A DNA stretch of 17,144 bases from Hydrogenophilales bacterium RIFOXYD1_FULL_62_11 (GTDB lineage Bacteria; Pseudomonadota; Gammaproteobacteria; Burkholderiales; Thiobacillaceae), in contig MGZO01000106.1 of the NCBI GenBank assembly GCA_001802655.1, positions 64,134 to 81,277 on the forward strand. Direction: 5' to 3'. Below, one piece after another: positions 6,717 through 13,156 of the stretch. Under the pieces are notes generated by a model that worked only from the letters and a program-made list of their open reading frames with translations, had not been told where the DNA came from and did not search any database. The first letter of the stretch is position 1, and each line of letters starts with the position of its first letter. A program made the position numbers and the translations under genes.

Positions 6717-9359
6717 CTAGAGGTTGTTGTAAAGCCAGCCGCGCCGTACCAGCCATTTCTCGATTTCCACCGCAAAAAATACGATCGACGACATCGCGAG
6801 GCAGAAGACCAACTCACCCAGGTCGAGCGGTTCGGTCTTGAAGATGGGATTGAGCCATGGCACATAAAGTACGGCCATTTGCAGGACGAAGGTCAGCAGT
6901 ACCGCGCCGATCAGCGCCGGGTTGGAAAACACACCCATGCTAAACAGCGATTCGCGCTCGGACCGTATGGCCAGCACATGTCCCAGTTGCGAAAGCGTAA
7001 GCACGGTAAACACCATGCTCTGCCAGTGCGCAGAGCCGACGTGGACCGCCCAGGCTTGCGTCAGCAGCGTGATACCACCCATCAGCAAGCCCACCCACAG
7101 CATGTGCTGCCACATCCCATGCGCAAAAATGCTCTCCTTCGGCGGACGTGGTGGCCGCTGCATCACGTCGTGCTCGGCGCGCTCGTTGGCAAGCGCAAGC
7201 CCCGGCAGCCCGTCGGTGACCAGGTTGATCCACAGGATGTGAATCGGCAGCAGCGGAATCGGCAAGCCGAGGAACGGCGCCAGGAAGATGGTCCAGATTT
7301 CGCCGGAATTGCTCGTCATGGTGTATTTGACGAACTTGCGGATGTTGTCGAAGATGCGGCGGCCTTCGCGCACCGTCGCGACGATGGTGGCGAAGTTGTC
7401 GTCGAGCAAGGTCATATGGGCCGCTTCCCGCGCCACGTCGGTGCCGCCCTTGCCCATGGCGATGCCGATGTCCGCCCTTTTCAGTGCCGGGGCGTCGTTC
7501 ACGCCGTCACCGGTCATCGCCACAAACTCGCCCTTGTCCTGCAGCGCCTGAACAATCTTGATTTTCTGCTCCGGATTGATGCGGGCATAGACCCGCACCG
7601 ATTCCACTTCGCGCTCGAAGGCTTCCAGCGATAGCTGCGCCAGTTCGCTACCGGTCAGCACCTTGCCGCCATCGTCGACGATGCCCAACCGGACCGCGAT
7701 GGCGCGTGCGGTGGCTGGATGGTCGCCGGTGATCATCACCGGGATGATGCCGGCGGCCTTGCAGGCTGCAACCGCCGCAGCCGCCTCGGGGCGCGGCGGA
7801 TCAATGAGGCCGGCGAGGCCGATGAAGGTGAGCCCGGTTTCCACCGTGGCCGCGTCAGGCGCATCGGGCGCTTGCGGCAGACGCCGTAGCGCGAAGGCCA
7901 GCACACGCAAGCCCTGTTTGGCCAGATGCTCGGCTTCGGCATACAACGCAGCCCGATCGATCGGCCCTGCTCCGTTTGCGAAAAGTTGATCGACACACAA
8001 CGGCAACATGCCCTCAGGGGCACCTTTTACCAGCACCAGAACCGCATCGCCCTCCTGATGCAGCGTGCTCATGCGCGCACGCCCGGAATCGAACGGAATT
8101 TCCGCCACACGGGGCAATGCCTGGCGCAGCGCTGCCTGGGTAAACCCCGCTTCCTGCGCGGCAACAAGCAGCGCGGTTTCAGTCGGGTCGCCGGTCAGGT
8201 TGCCGGACGCATCGATCGCGGCGTCGTTGCACAGCGCCATGGCCCAACCCAGTTCGCGCCAGGGCGTTCCCTCCGCACCTTGCAACACGGGACGGTTGAT
8301 GCCATCGGCCAGCACGCAGTCGACCTGCATCTGGTTCAGCGTGAGCGTGCCGGTTTTATCGGAGCAGATATAGGTGACCGAACCCAACGTTTCCACCGCC
8401 GGCAAACGGCGGATCAGGGCGTTTTGCCTGACCATGCGCGCCGCGCCCAGCGCGAGCGAAATGGTGACCACGGCGGGCAGGGCCTCGGGGATCGCGGCGA
8501 CGGCTAGGCTGATGGCGGTCAGCAGCATCACCATTGGCGGCTCGCCGCGCAGCCAGCCGGCAACAAAAATGATGATGCAGATGGCGAGCACCACCAGCGC
8601 CAGATTCTTGCCAAAACGTGCCAGGCGTTTTTGCAGCGGCGTCTTGCCGGTTTCTCCGGACAACAGCGCGGCAATCTTCCCCAGTTCGGTTTGCATGCCG
8701 GTGCCCACCACCAAACCGAGTGCGCGGCCATAGGTGACGACCGTTCCCTTGTAAGCCAGGTTGAAGCGGTCGCCCAGCGGCAGATCGGCCTCGTGCAACG
8801 GCGCCACCTGTTTCTCGACCGCCTGCGATTCGCCGGTCAGCGCGGACTCGTTCACCTTGAGTGAAGCCAGCTCCAGCAGGCGCAGGTCGGCCGGCACGAT
8901 GTTGCCGGCTTCCAGCTTGACGATATCGCCCGGCACCAGCTCAGATCCCGCAATCTGGCGGGGCTGACCATCGCGGATCACGCTCGCCATCGGCGCGGCC
9001 ATTTGCTTGAGTGCAAGCATCGCGCGTTCGGCCCGGTACTCCTGAACAAAACCCAACAGCCCGTTGAGCAGCACGATGACGACAATGGCGATGCTGTCCT
9101 GCGGTTCGCCCACCACGCCGGCAATGACGGCAGCGGCAATCAACACCAGAATCATGAAGTCGGTGAATTGCGCAACCAGCATGGCGAGCGGGTGACGCCG
9201 GCCGGTTTCCGTCAGGCTGTTGGCACCATGTTGCTGCAGTCCGCTGGCTGCCGCTTCACTGGACAGCCCCTGCTGCGGGTCGCTCGCCAGGCGTGCAACG
9301 GCCTCCTCACTGTCCAGACGGTGCCAGTCGGTCTGCGGTGTTGCGGCGAGTTTAGCCAT
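6717..9359 (-). CDS. P2-type cation-transporting ATPase, Ca2+-ATPase-like
   Basis: An 880-residue inner-membrane pump of the SERCA/PMA-like P-type class. In order: cation-ATPase N-terminal domain (about 10-55); first hairpin of membrane helices; actuator domain with TGES (175-178); membrane helix 4 with IPEALP (290-295), the bacterial form of SERCA's PEGLP; phosphorylation motif CSDKTGTLT with D334; nucleotide-binding KGAPE (445-449); hinge TGDGVNDAP (616-624); and the C-terminal six helices. The SERCA calcium ligands in helices 5 and 6 have counterparts here: N684 and E687 in SNSGE, and N712, T715 and D716 in NLVTDG. Calcium is therefore the best substrate guess, although Mn2+ or other divalent ions are possible. 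The length is normal. The start overlaps the stop of the upstream exchanger by 8 bp, so the two are co-translated. Confidence 0.95.
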   Translation of the reverse strand: MAKLAATPQTDWHRLDSEEAVARLASDPQQGLSSEAAASGLQQHGANSLTETGRRHPLAMLVAQFTDFMILVLIAAAVIAGVVGEPQDSIAIVVIVLLNGLLGFVQEYRAERAMLALKQMAAPMASVIRDGQPRQIAGSELVPGDIVKLEAGNIVPADLRLLELASLKVNESALTGESQAVEKQVAPLHEADLPLGDRFNLAYKGTVVTYGRALGLVVGTGMQTELGKIAALLSGETGKTPLQKRLARFGKNLALVVLAICIIIFVAGWLRGEPPMVMLLTAISLAVAAIPEALPAVVTISLALGAARMVRQNALIRRLPAVETLGSVTYICSDKTGTLTLNQMQVDCVLADGINRPVLQGAEGTPWRELGWAMALCNDAAIDASGNLTGDPTETALLVAAQEAGFTQAALRQALPRVAEIPFDSGRARMSTLHQEGDAVLVLVKGAPEGMLPLCVDQLFANGAGPIDRAALYAEAEHLAKQGLRVLAFALRRLPQAPDAPDAATVETGLTFIGLAGLIDPPRPEAAAAVAACKAAGIIPVMITGDHPATARAIAVRLGIVDDGGKVLTGSELAQLSLEAFEREVESVRVYARINPEQKIKIVQALQDKGEFVAMTGDGVNDAPALKRADIGIAMGKGGTDVAREAAHMTLLDDNFATIVATVREGRRIFDNIRKFVKYTMTSNSGEIWTIFLAPFLGLPIPLLPIHILWINLVTDGLPGLALANERAEHDVMQRPPRPPKESIFAHGMWQHMLWVGLLMGGITLLTQAWAVHVGSAHWQSMVFTVLTLSQLGHVLAIRSERESLFSMGVFSNPALIGAVLLTFVLQMAVLYVPWLNPIFKTEPLDLGELVFCLAMSSIVFFAVEIEKWLVRRGWLYNNL

Positions 9360-10365
9360 GAAGATAGAGGAACCATGTGTTGAGCAAATAAATTACCAGC
9401 AGCAGCAGGCTGATCCAGTTCACCGTGCGAAAAACGCGCGACGCAGGTCGCAGCACCAGCCCCACCACGGCCAGCCCGCTCATCATCATGGCGGAAAAGG
9501 CGGAGGTGGCATGAACCAGAGACACATCGGCCAGCAGCGGGCCAGGCAGATAGAACAGATCGTCGATAGCCAGAATGGCGATATTGAACAGATTGCTGCC
9601 GAACAAATTGCCGATGGCCAGATCAATCGCGCCCATGCGCAGCGCCGCCACCGTGACCACGATTTCGGGCATCGTCGTCACCGCAGCGACAAACAGTGTG
9701 CCGACAAAGCTCTGCTCCCATGCCATCGACGCAGCCAGATTTTTGGCGATAAAGGGCAGCCAGACACCGGCCGCCACCACCGCAAGTGCGGCCATGACGT
9801 AGCCTTTCACTGCCTGTTTCAAACTCATGTCGGGATGCAGTTCGACACGATCTTCGACATACTCGCTGACCTGTGCCTTTTCGTATTGGTAGAGCGAACG
9901 CATGGCCAGCAGATACAGCAGCAGGATGAGCGGACTATAGAGGCCGACATGGCCGAGGGAAAGCGTCGTGCCTTCACGATATAGCAGCAAATTAAAGCCA
10001 GTAAAACCGAGCAATACCACGCTATAACCGGCAGCCAGCACGTTGCCTTGTCGGGCACGTGTGTAGATGGACTCCTTGCGGTAGAGAAAATCCAGCACGA
10101 CGATAAAACCCAGATTGAAAACGCACGCCCCGAGAATATTTCCCACGGCAATATCCGGCACATCGGCAACCGTAACGGAAGAGATTCCGGTCACCAGTTC
10201 GGGTAGAGACGTGACAGAAGCCAACAGGATCAGTCCCACCCAGCCGCGGCTCATCCCGCTTTTCTCGGCGATGATGTCGCCATAGCGCGAGAGCTTGAAG
10301 CCCGCCACGCCGATGACGGCGAGACTGGCAAGCAGCGACAACCAAACAGTAGCAAGGCCTTGCAT
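9352..10365 (-). CDS. CaCA-family cation exchanger (Na+/Ca2+ or H+/Ca2+ antiporter)
   Basis: A 337-residue inner-membrane antiporter with about ten hydrophobic segments and the two inverted alpha-repeats that define the family: VTSLPE (E56) with GNILGACVFN in repeat 1, and VTTMPE (E234) with GNLFGSNLFN in repeat 2. The two glutamates are the expected ion ligands. A charged cytoplasmic loop (about 155-185) separates the halves. Archaeal NCX_Mj carries GTSLPE in both repeats; here Gly-Thr is replaced by Val-Thr, and Ala-Cys stands where repeat 1 usually has Gly-Ser, so the ion selectivity may be shifted. AGGGGG lies 9 bases ahead of the ATG. As the first gene of a two-gene operon with a Ca2+-ATPase-like pump, it probably serves calcium efflux. 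Confidence 0.94.
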   Translation of the reverse strand: MQGLATVWLSLLASLAVIGVAGFKLSRYGDIIAEKSGMSRGWVGLILLASVTSLPELVTGISSVTVADVPDIAVGNILGACVFNLGFIVVLDFLYRKESIYTRARQGNVLAAGYSVVLLGFTGFNLLLYREGTTLSLGHVGLYSPLILLLYLLAMRSLYQYEKAQVSEYVEDRVELHPDMSLKQAVKGYVMAALAVVAAGVWLPFIAKNLAASMAWEQSFVGTLFVAAVTTMPEIVVTVAALRMGAIDLAIGNLFGSNLFNIAILAIDDLFYLPGPLLADVSLVHATSAFSAMMMSGLAVVGLVLRPASRVFRTVNWISLLLLVIYLLNTWFLYLHG

Positions 10366-10411
10366 AGTGGGATGCCCCCTTCCCCATGGGCGCGATGTGC
10401 CCGTCAGAAAA

Positions 10412-10417
10412 AGTATA
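10412..10417 (-). promoter_or_regulatory. Candidate -10 (TATACT) for the exchanger-ATPase operon
   Basis: TATACT on the minus strand sits 46 bases before the exchanger ATG, predicting a leader of about 35-40 nt. No convincing -35 hexamer lies at 16-18 bases, so an activator may be needed or the start may lie elsewhere. A short inverted repeat GGGC...GCCC lies between it and the ribosome site. Confidence 0.4.
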
Positions 10418-10440
10418 CGAAACTCAAACCGGAGAGGATC

Positions 10441-10580
10441 AGGTTAACAGGGGCACGTGCTCCTGCCCCGAGGTAAATGGGGTCCGGCCGCTGTTTTAGC
10501 GTGAGCGGCCAGCCATGCCCATTGCGACGGGCGACCAGCCGGCTGGAAAACCGGCCTGGGTTTTGGCTGGTCACAAACGG
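10441..10580. repeat. Cluster of inverted repeats in the exchanger/oxygenase intergenic region
   Basis: The 386-bp gap (10366-10751) has no convincing gene but holds at least three successive hairpins. They are GGGGCA/TGCCCC (10450-10455 with 10464-10469), GGCCGCT/AGCGGCC (10486-10492 with 10504-10510), and a compound hairpin in which GACCAGCC (10533-10540) pairs with GGCTGGTC (10565-10572) and encloses AAAACC/GGTTTT around a 6-base loop, with a one-sided GGCTGG bulge. Between the first two lies TAAATGGGGTC, a motif reminiscent of IS200/REP-type element ends. None has a U-tract. It could be a REP-like remnant, a structured 3' end of the Rieske message, or part of a longer leader. The rest of the gap, to 10751, shows only short G/C-run complementarity. 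Confidence 0.5.
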
Positions 10581-10751
10581 AAACCATTCTGGAAGCCCGC
10601 CCCCCACACAGTGCAGCGTCGTGCATCGCGAACACTCAGGGGGTCTAGCCATCCTCCAACTCGGGGGGACATCGTGTTGAGGCCGAACATTCGCGAGCCG
10701 TTCACGCTATCAGGCCGGATTCAGGCGCGGCGCCAACTTGCGCCGTTCGAT

Positions 10752-11864
10752 CTAACCCATATGCGGTGCAAGTTCGCGCCGCAGAAACGCATGAAAATGC
10801 ATCATGCCGTCTTCCAGCGGCGACTGGTACGGCCCGGTTTCGTTGAGTCCCTGCTGATACAGCGCGCGCCGTCCCCGCTGCATGCGGGTGCAGATGTCGT
10901 CGTCCTCGACCGCAGTCTCCTGATAGGCAGCCTGCTGGGCGTCGATGAAGGCGCGCTCGAACAGCACGATATCTTCGGGGTAATAAAACTCGACGACGTT
11001 GCGGCAGGACTCAATGCCGGTGGGAATGATTGACGACACCACCAGCACATGCGGATACCACTCGACCATCAGGCCGGGGTAATACGTCAGCCAGATGGAG
11101 CCGTGTACGGGCGGTTTGCCCTGCTGATAGGCCATCACTTGCTCATGCCAGCGCTGATAGACCGGTGATCCGGCTTTGGCCAGCCCACGGTTGACCCCCA
11201 CCGTTTGCACCGACCAGTTGTCGCCGTATTCCCATTTCAGGTCGTCGCAGGTGACAAAATGGCCGAGACCGGGGTGCGCGGGGCCCACGTGGTAATCCTC
11301 CAGATACACCTCGATGAAGGTCTTCCAGTTGCAGGCGTATTCGGTCACCTGCACCGAGTCGAGCACGAAGCCGGAAAAATCGAGATCGCGCACGGCCTGC
11401 ATGCCGGCCAGGTCGGCGTTGACGTCGCGTTCGCCGGCAAACAGCAGGCCTTGCCAGGTTTGCAGGCCGCTGCGGTTCAGATTCATGCAGGGATTGCCAG
11501 CGAATTCCGGCGCGCCCAGCAGCGTGCCCTGACTGTCGTAAGTCCAGCGATGAATCGGGCAGACGATGTTGCCGGACGGCAGCTTGCCGCGCCCCTCCAG
11601 CATGATCGCCTGACGATGGCGACAGACGTTGGATAGCAGTTCGGTACCGGAACCGCTATTGACCAGCAGCTTCGCGCCGTCGAACACTTCCAGCGCGTGA
11701 TAGTCGCCCGGCTCGGGCACCATCAACTGATGCCCCACATAGCCGGAACCGTGCTTGAACAAATGCTCGAGTTCCAGCGCATAGACAGCTGGATCGAAAT
11801 ACCAGGAAACCGGCAACTGAGGAGAAGTTAGCGACAAGGCGCTGGATTCGGCGAGATCGCTCAT
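10752..11864 (-). CDS. Rieske-type aromatic ring-hydroxylating oxygenase-like protein
   Basis: A 370-residue Rieske non-haem iron oxygenase alpha-subunit-like protein. The N-terminal Rieske domain binds 2Fe-2S through CxH (C81, H83) and CPIH (C102, H105). The C-terminal catalytic domain has NWKTFIEVYLEDYHVGPAHPGL, in which H192 and H197 are the mononuclear-iron histidines; the carboxylate ligand is probably within D321-D323, just before MQRG. E/D-Y-H-x4-H and the QRG tail are typical of the alpha subunit. Oxygenases of this kind need a reductase, and some a beta subunit or ferredoxin; none is encoded in the window. The substrate is unknown: choline monooxygenase-like, ring-hydroxylating and demethylase types cannot be separated by eye. 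The start is supported by AGGG about 8 bases upstream. The gene is preceded by a structured leader and is divergent from the CDGSH gene. Confidence 0.92.
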   Translation of the reverse strand: MSDLAESSALSLTSPQLPVSWYFDPAVYALELEHLFKHGSGYVGHQLMVPEPGDYHALEVFDGAKLLVNSGSGTELLSNVCRHRQAIMLEGRGKLPSGNIVCPIHRWTYDSQGTLLGAPEFAGNPCMNLNRSGLQTWQGLLFAGERDVNADLAGMQAVRDLDFSGFVLDSVQVTEYACNWKTFIEVYLEDYHVGPAHPGLGHFVTCDDLKWEYGDNWSVQTVGVNRGLAKAGSPVYQRWHEQVMAYQQGKPPVHGSIWLTYYPGLMVEWYPHVLVVSSIIPTGIESCRNVVEFYYPEDIVLFERAFIDAQQAAYQETAVEDDDICTRMQRGRRALYQQGLNETGPYQSPLEDGMMHFHAFLRRELAPHMG

Positions 11865-11954
11865 GGCGCACCCTACAAAATCAGCCCGCTTCCGGCAGGC
11901 ACCCGAAGCAGCAGACGTGACCGCAAACGGCCACCATTAATAAAGGATCGGCGC

Positions 11955-12040
11955 AAAATAATGGGGCGATGACCGCCCCGAAGCCCACCGATTCAACCCA
12001 TGACTCCCTGACGAGGGCAGCATGCCCCTTCAGGAAAGGG
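11955..12040 (-). ncRNA. Structured leader/attenuator or small RNA upstream of the Rieske oxygenase gene
   Basis: Downstream of an extended -10 promoter, the minus strand can fold two mutually exclusive ways. Either a 5-bp hairpin forms (12036-12040 with 12026-12030), or a longer interrupted hairpin forms in which 12030-12034 pairs with 12007-12011 and encloses 12023-12027 paired with 12015-12019. Further on, CGCCCC/GGGGCG (11974-11979 with 11963-11968, 5-base loop) is followed on the minus strand by ATTATTTT (11962-11955), a terminator-like end. The message would continue to the oxygenase ATG at 11864. I do not recognise a known riboswitch class. It could regulate the oxygenase by attenuation or be an independent RNA of about 85 nt. 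Confidence 0.5.
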
Positions 12041-12045
12041 CGGGG

Positions 12046-12051
12046 ATTCTA
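12046..12051 (-). promoter_or_regulatory. Extended -10 promoter (TGC-TAGAAT) toward the Rieske oxygenase
   Basis: On the minus strand TAGAAT (5 of 6 to consensus) is directly preceded by TGC, an extended -10 that can work with a poor -35; the -35 region here (about GTCGGG) is weak. The predicted start is near 12040, giving a leader of about 175 nt before the oxygenase ATG. Confidence 0.55.
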
Positions 12052-12102
12052 GCACAGGCCACCCCTGCCCCGACTTGCCAGACGCACCGCCCGAATTGAC
12101 CC

Positions 12103-12121
12103 ACAAGCCGTACGGTCTTGT
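12103..12121. promoter_or_regulatory. Inverted repeat, possible operator between divergent promoters
   Basis: ACAAG and CTTGT are separated by 9 bases, with an 8-bp perfect palindrome CCGTACGG (12108-12115) inside. The repeat covers the -35 position of the CDGSH promoter and lies between it and the opposing oxygenase promoter. That is where a dimeric repressor or activator would bind. No regulator gene is present in the window. Confidence 0.4.
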
Positions 12122-12136
12122 CGCGCCGGACACGGC

Positions 12137-12142
12137 TAGAAT
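12137..12142 (+). promoter_or_regulatory. -10 element (TAGAAT) of the CDGSH-DUF924 promoter
   Basis: TAGAAT is 5 of 6 to consensus and is 25 bases before the CDGSH ATG, predicting a leader of about 20 nt. A T-rich run (TTTTTTGATT) lies between. The -35 region is poor and coincides with the inverted repeat at 12103-12121. Confidence 0.55.
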
Positions 12143-12167
12143 GGCATTTTTTGATTAGGTATTTCCC

Positions 12168-12419
12168 ATGTCCGAACCCGTTGTGTATGACCGCGCGCCC
12201 GCCGAACTCGACCTCGAACCGGGTGAATACTGGTGGTGTACATGTGGCCGCTCGATGACGCAGCCTTTTTGCGACGGTTCGCACGAAGGCACCTCAATGG
12301 AACCGATGTCATTTGTCATCGCGGAAAAATCCACGGTATGGCTATGCAACTGCAAACACAGCAAGGACAAGCCGTTCTGTGACGGCAGTCACAATGATTT
12401 GCCCGACGACATTTTTTAA
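12168..12419 (+). CDS. CDGSH-type iron-sulfur protein with two CDGSH motifs
   Basis: An 83-residue protein with tandem copies of the CDGSH signature C-x-C-x2-S-x3-P-x-C-D-G-x-H: CTCGRSMTQPFCDGSH at about 24-39 and CNCKHSKDKPFCDGSH at about 60-75. Each motif supplies three Cys and one His to a 2Fe-2S cluster, so a single chain should hold two clusters, unlike mitoNEET, which has one per chain. There is no membrane anchor, so it is cytoplasmic. The bacterial role is not settled; redox or cluster transfer is proposed for the family. AGG lies 9 bases before the ATG. It heads a two-gene unit with the DUF924 gene 14 bp downstream and is divergent from an iron-sulfur oxygenase, which makes a link to Fe-S metabolism possible but unproven. 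Confidence 0.94.
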   Translation: MSEPVVYDRAPAELDLEPGEYWWCTCGRSMTQPFCDGSHEGTSMEPMSFVIAEKSTVWLCNCKHSKDKPFCDGSHNDLPDDIF

Positions 12420-12433
12420 AGTCACCTGTTGAA

Positions 12434-13042
12434 ATGACCCAGACAGCCGCGCCCGAAGACGTTCTCGATTTCTGGTTCGGCAAACCGGGCCCGGCGGCTG
12501 ACGTCGCCGCACGCCAAAGCGCACTCTGGTTCGGAAAATCGATAGCCAACGACCAGTTGGTAACCGAACGCTTTGCCGACACGCTCCTCGCGGCGGGCGC
12601 AGGCAAACTCGATTACTGGGCACTCACCCCGCGCAACCAGCTTGCGCTCATCGTGGTGCTCGATCAGTTTCCCCATCACATCCACCGCAATCATGGACAG
12701 TCATTCGCTTACGACGCGCAGTCGCTGGCACTCGCGCTGACCATGATCGAGCGTGGCGACGCCGCCCGCATTGCGCCGATCGAGCGGGTATTTGTTTACC
12801 TGCCGCTGGAACACGCCGAATCGATGGCGATGCAGGATGAGTCCGTCGCGCTGTACGCGCAGCTCGAAGCCGATGCCATACCAGCCGAGCGTCCCCTGTT
12901 CAAGGGGTTTCTCGACTACGCGCAGCAACACCGCGACGTTGTGGCGCGTTTCGGCCGTTTCCCGCACCGTAACGACTTACTCGGACGTCCCAGCACAGCC
13001 GAAGAAATCGCGTTTCTGAAGCAACCCGGCTCACGCTTCTAA
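12434..13042 (+). CDS. DUF924 family protein (TPR-like fold)
   Basis: A 202-residue soluble protein with the DUF924 signatures in order: VLDFWFG near the N-terminus, SALWFGKS, LALIVVLDQFPHHIHRN, RVFVYLPLEHAES, and the C-terminal GRFPHRNDLLGRPSTAEEIAFL. The family is alpha-helical and resembles tetratricopeptide repeats; no biochemical function is established. The usual LDQFPRNxFR is LDQFPHHIHRN here. The gene lies 14 bp after the CDGSH gene, so it is co-transcribed with it, and its stop is 114 bp before metG. The start follows TTGAA and has no strong Shine-Dalgarno sequence. Confidence 0.92.
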   Translation: MTQTAAPEDVLDFWFGKPGPAADVAARQSALWFGKSIANDQLVTERFADTLLAAGAGKLDYWALTPRNQLALIVVLDQFPHHIHRNHGQSFAYDAQSLALALTMIERGDAARIAPIERVFVYLPLEHAESMAMQDESVALYAQLEADAIPAERPLFKGFLDYAQQHRDVVARFGRFPHRNDLLGRPSTAEEIAFLKQPGSRF

Positions 13043-13043
13043 C

Positions 13044-13097
13044 CGTTATTTATGCTCACTGGGTATTGATGCCCTTCGGGTATTTATGCCCCCCGGG
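13044..13097 (+). repeat. 17-bp tandem repeats upstream of metG
   Basis: Two near-perfect 17-base units (13061-13077 and 13078-13094) share GGGTATT(G/T)ATGCCC. A decayed copy precedes them (13044-13060) and the start of another follows (GGGTAAAATGG from 13095). Each unit is itself nearly palindromic (GGGTAT..ATGCCC). The array begins just after the DUF924 stop and ends within the metG promoter, so it could be a set of regulator sites as well as a replication-slippage product. Confidence 0.6.
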
Positions 13098-13103
13098 TAA
13101 AAT
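13098..13103 (+). promoter_or_regulatory. -10 element (TAAAAT) for metG
   Basis: TAAAAT is 5 of 6 to the sigma70 -10 and lies 53 bases before the metG ATG. The hexamer 17 bases upstream (TTCGGG) is a poor -35 and falls in the tandem repeats. The predicted start is near 13110. Confidence 0.45.
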
Positions 13104-13118
13104 GGCGGACTTCGCCCT

Positions 13119-13141
13119 CTGGGCATCCGCCCAGTCGTTTT
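13119..13141 (+). promoter_or_regulatory. Terminator-like hairpin in the metG leader
   Basis: CTGGGC (13119-13124) and GCCCAG (13129-13134) form a 6-bp stem with an ATCC loop, followed by TCGTTTT. The upstream GGCGGA (13104-13109) can pair instead with TCCGCC (13126-13131), which would break the first hairpin. It ends 15 bases before the metG ATG. It is either an attenuator or the terminator of the CDGSH-DUF924 unit. Confidence 0.4.
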
Positions 13142-13156
13142 CACATCACGCCATCC

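Noticed and set aside
10404..10652. An 82-residue minus-strand open frame (and overlapping plus-strand frames) in the same gap
   Set aside because: Composition is irregular, there is no ribosome site or recognisable motif, and the frame runs through the inverted repeats and the candidate promoter.
10366..10751. A yybP-ykoY (Mn2+) riboswitch upstream of the cation exchanger and pump
   Set aside because: The class often precedes such transporters, so I searched for its conserved loops (GGGGAGUAG-type and the CGUCA-type partner) on both strands and found neither.
13044..13097. CRISPR-like repeats
   Set aside because: The units are directly adjacent with no spacers, are only 17 bases long, and no cas genes are nearby.
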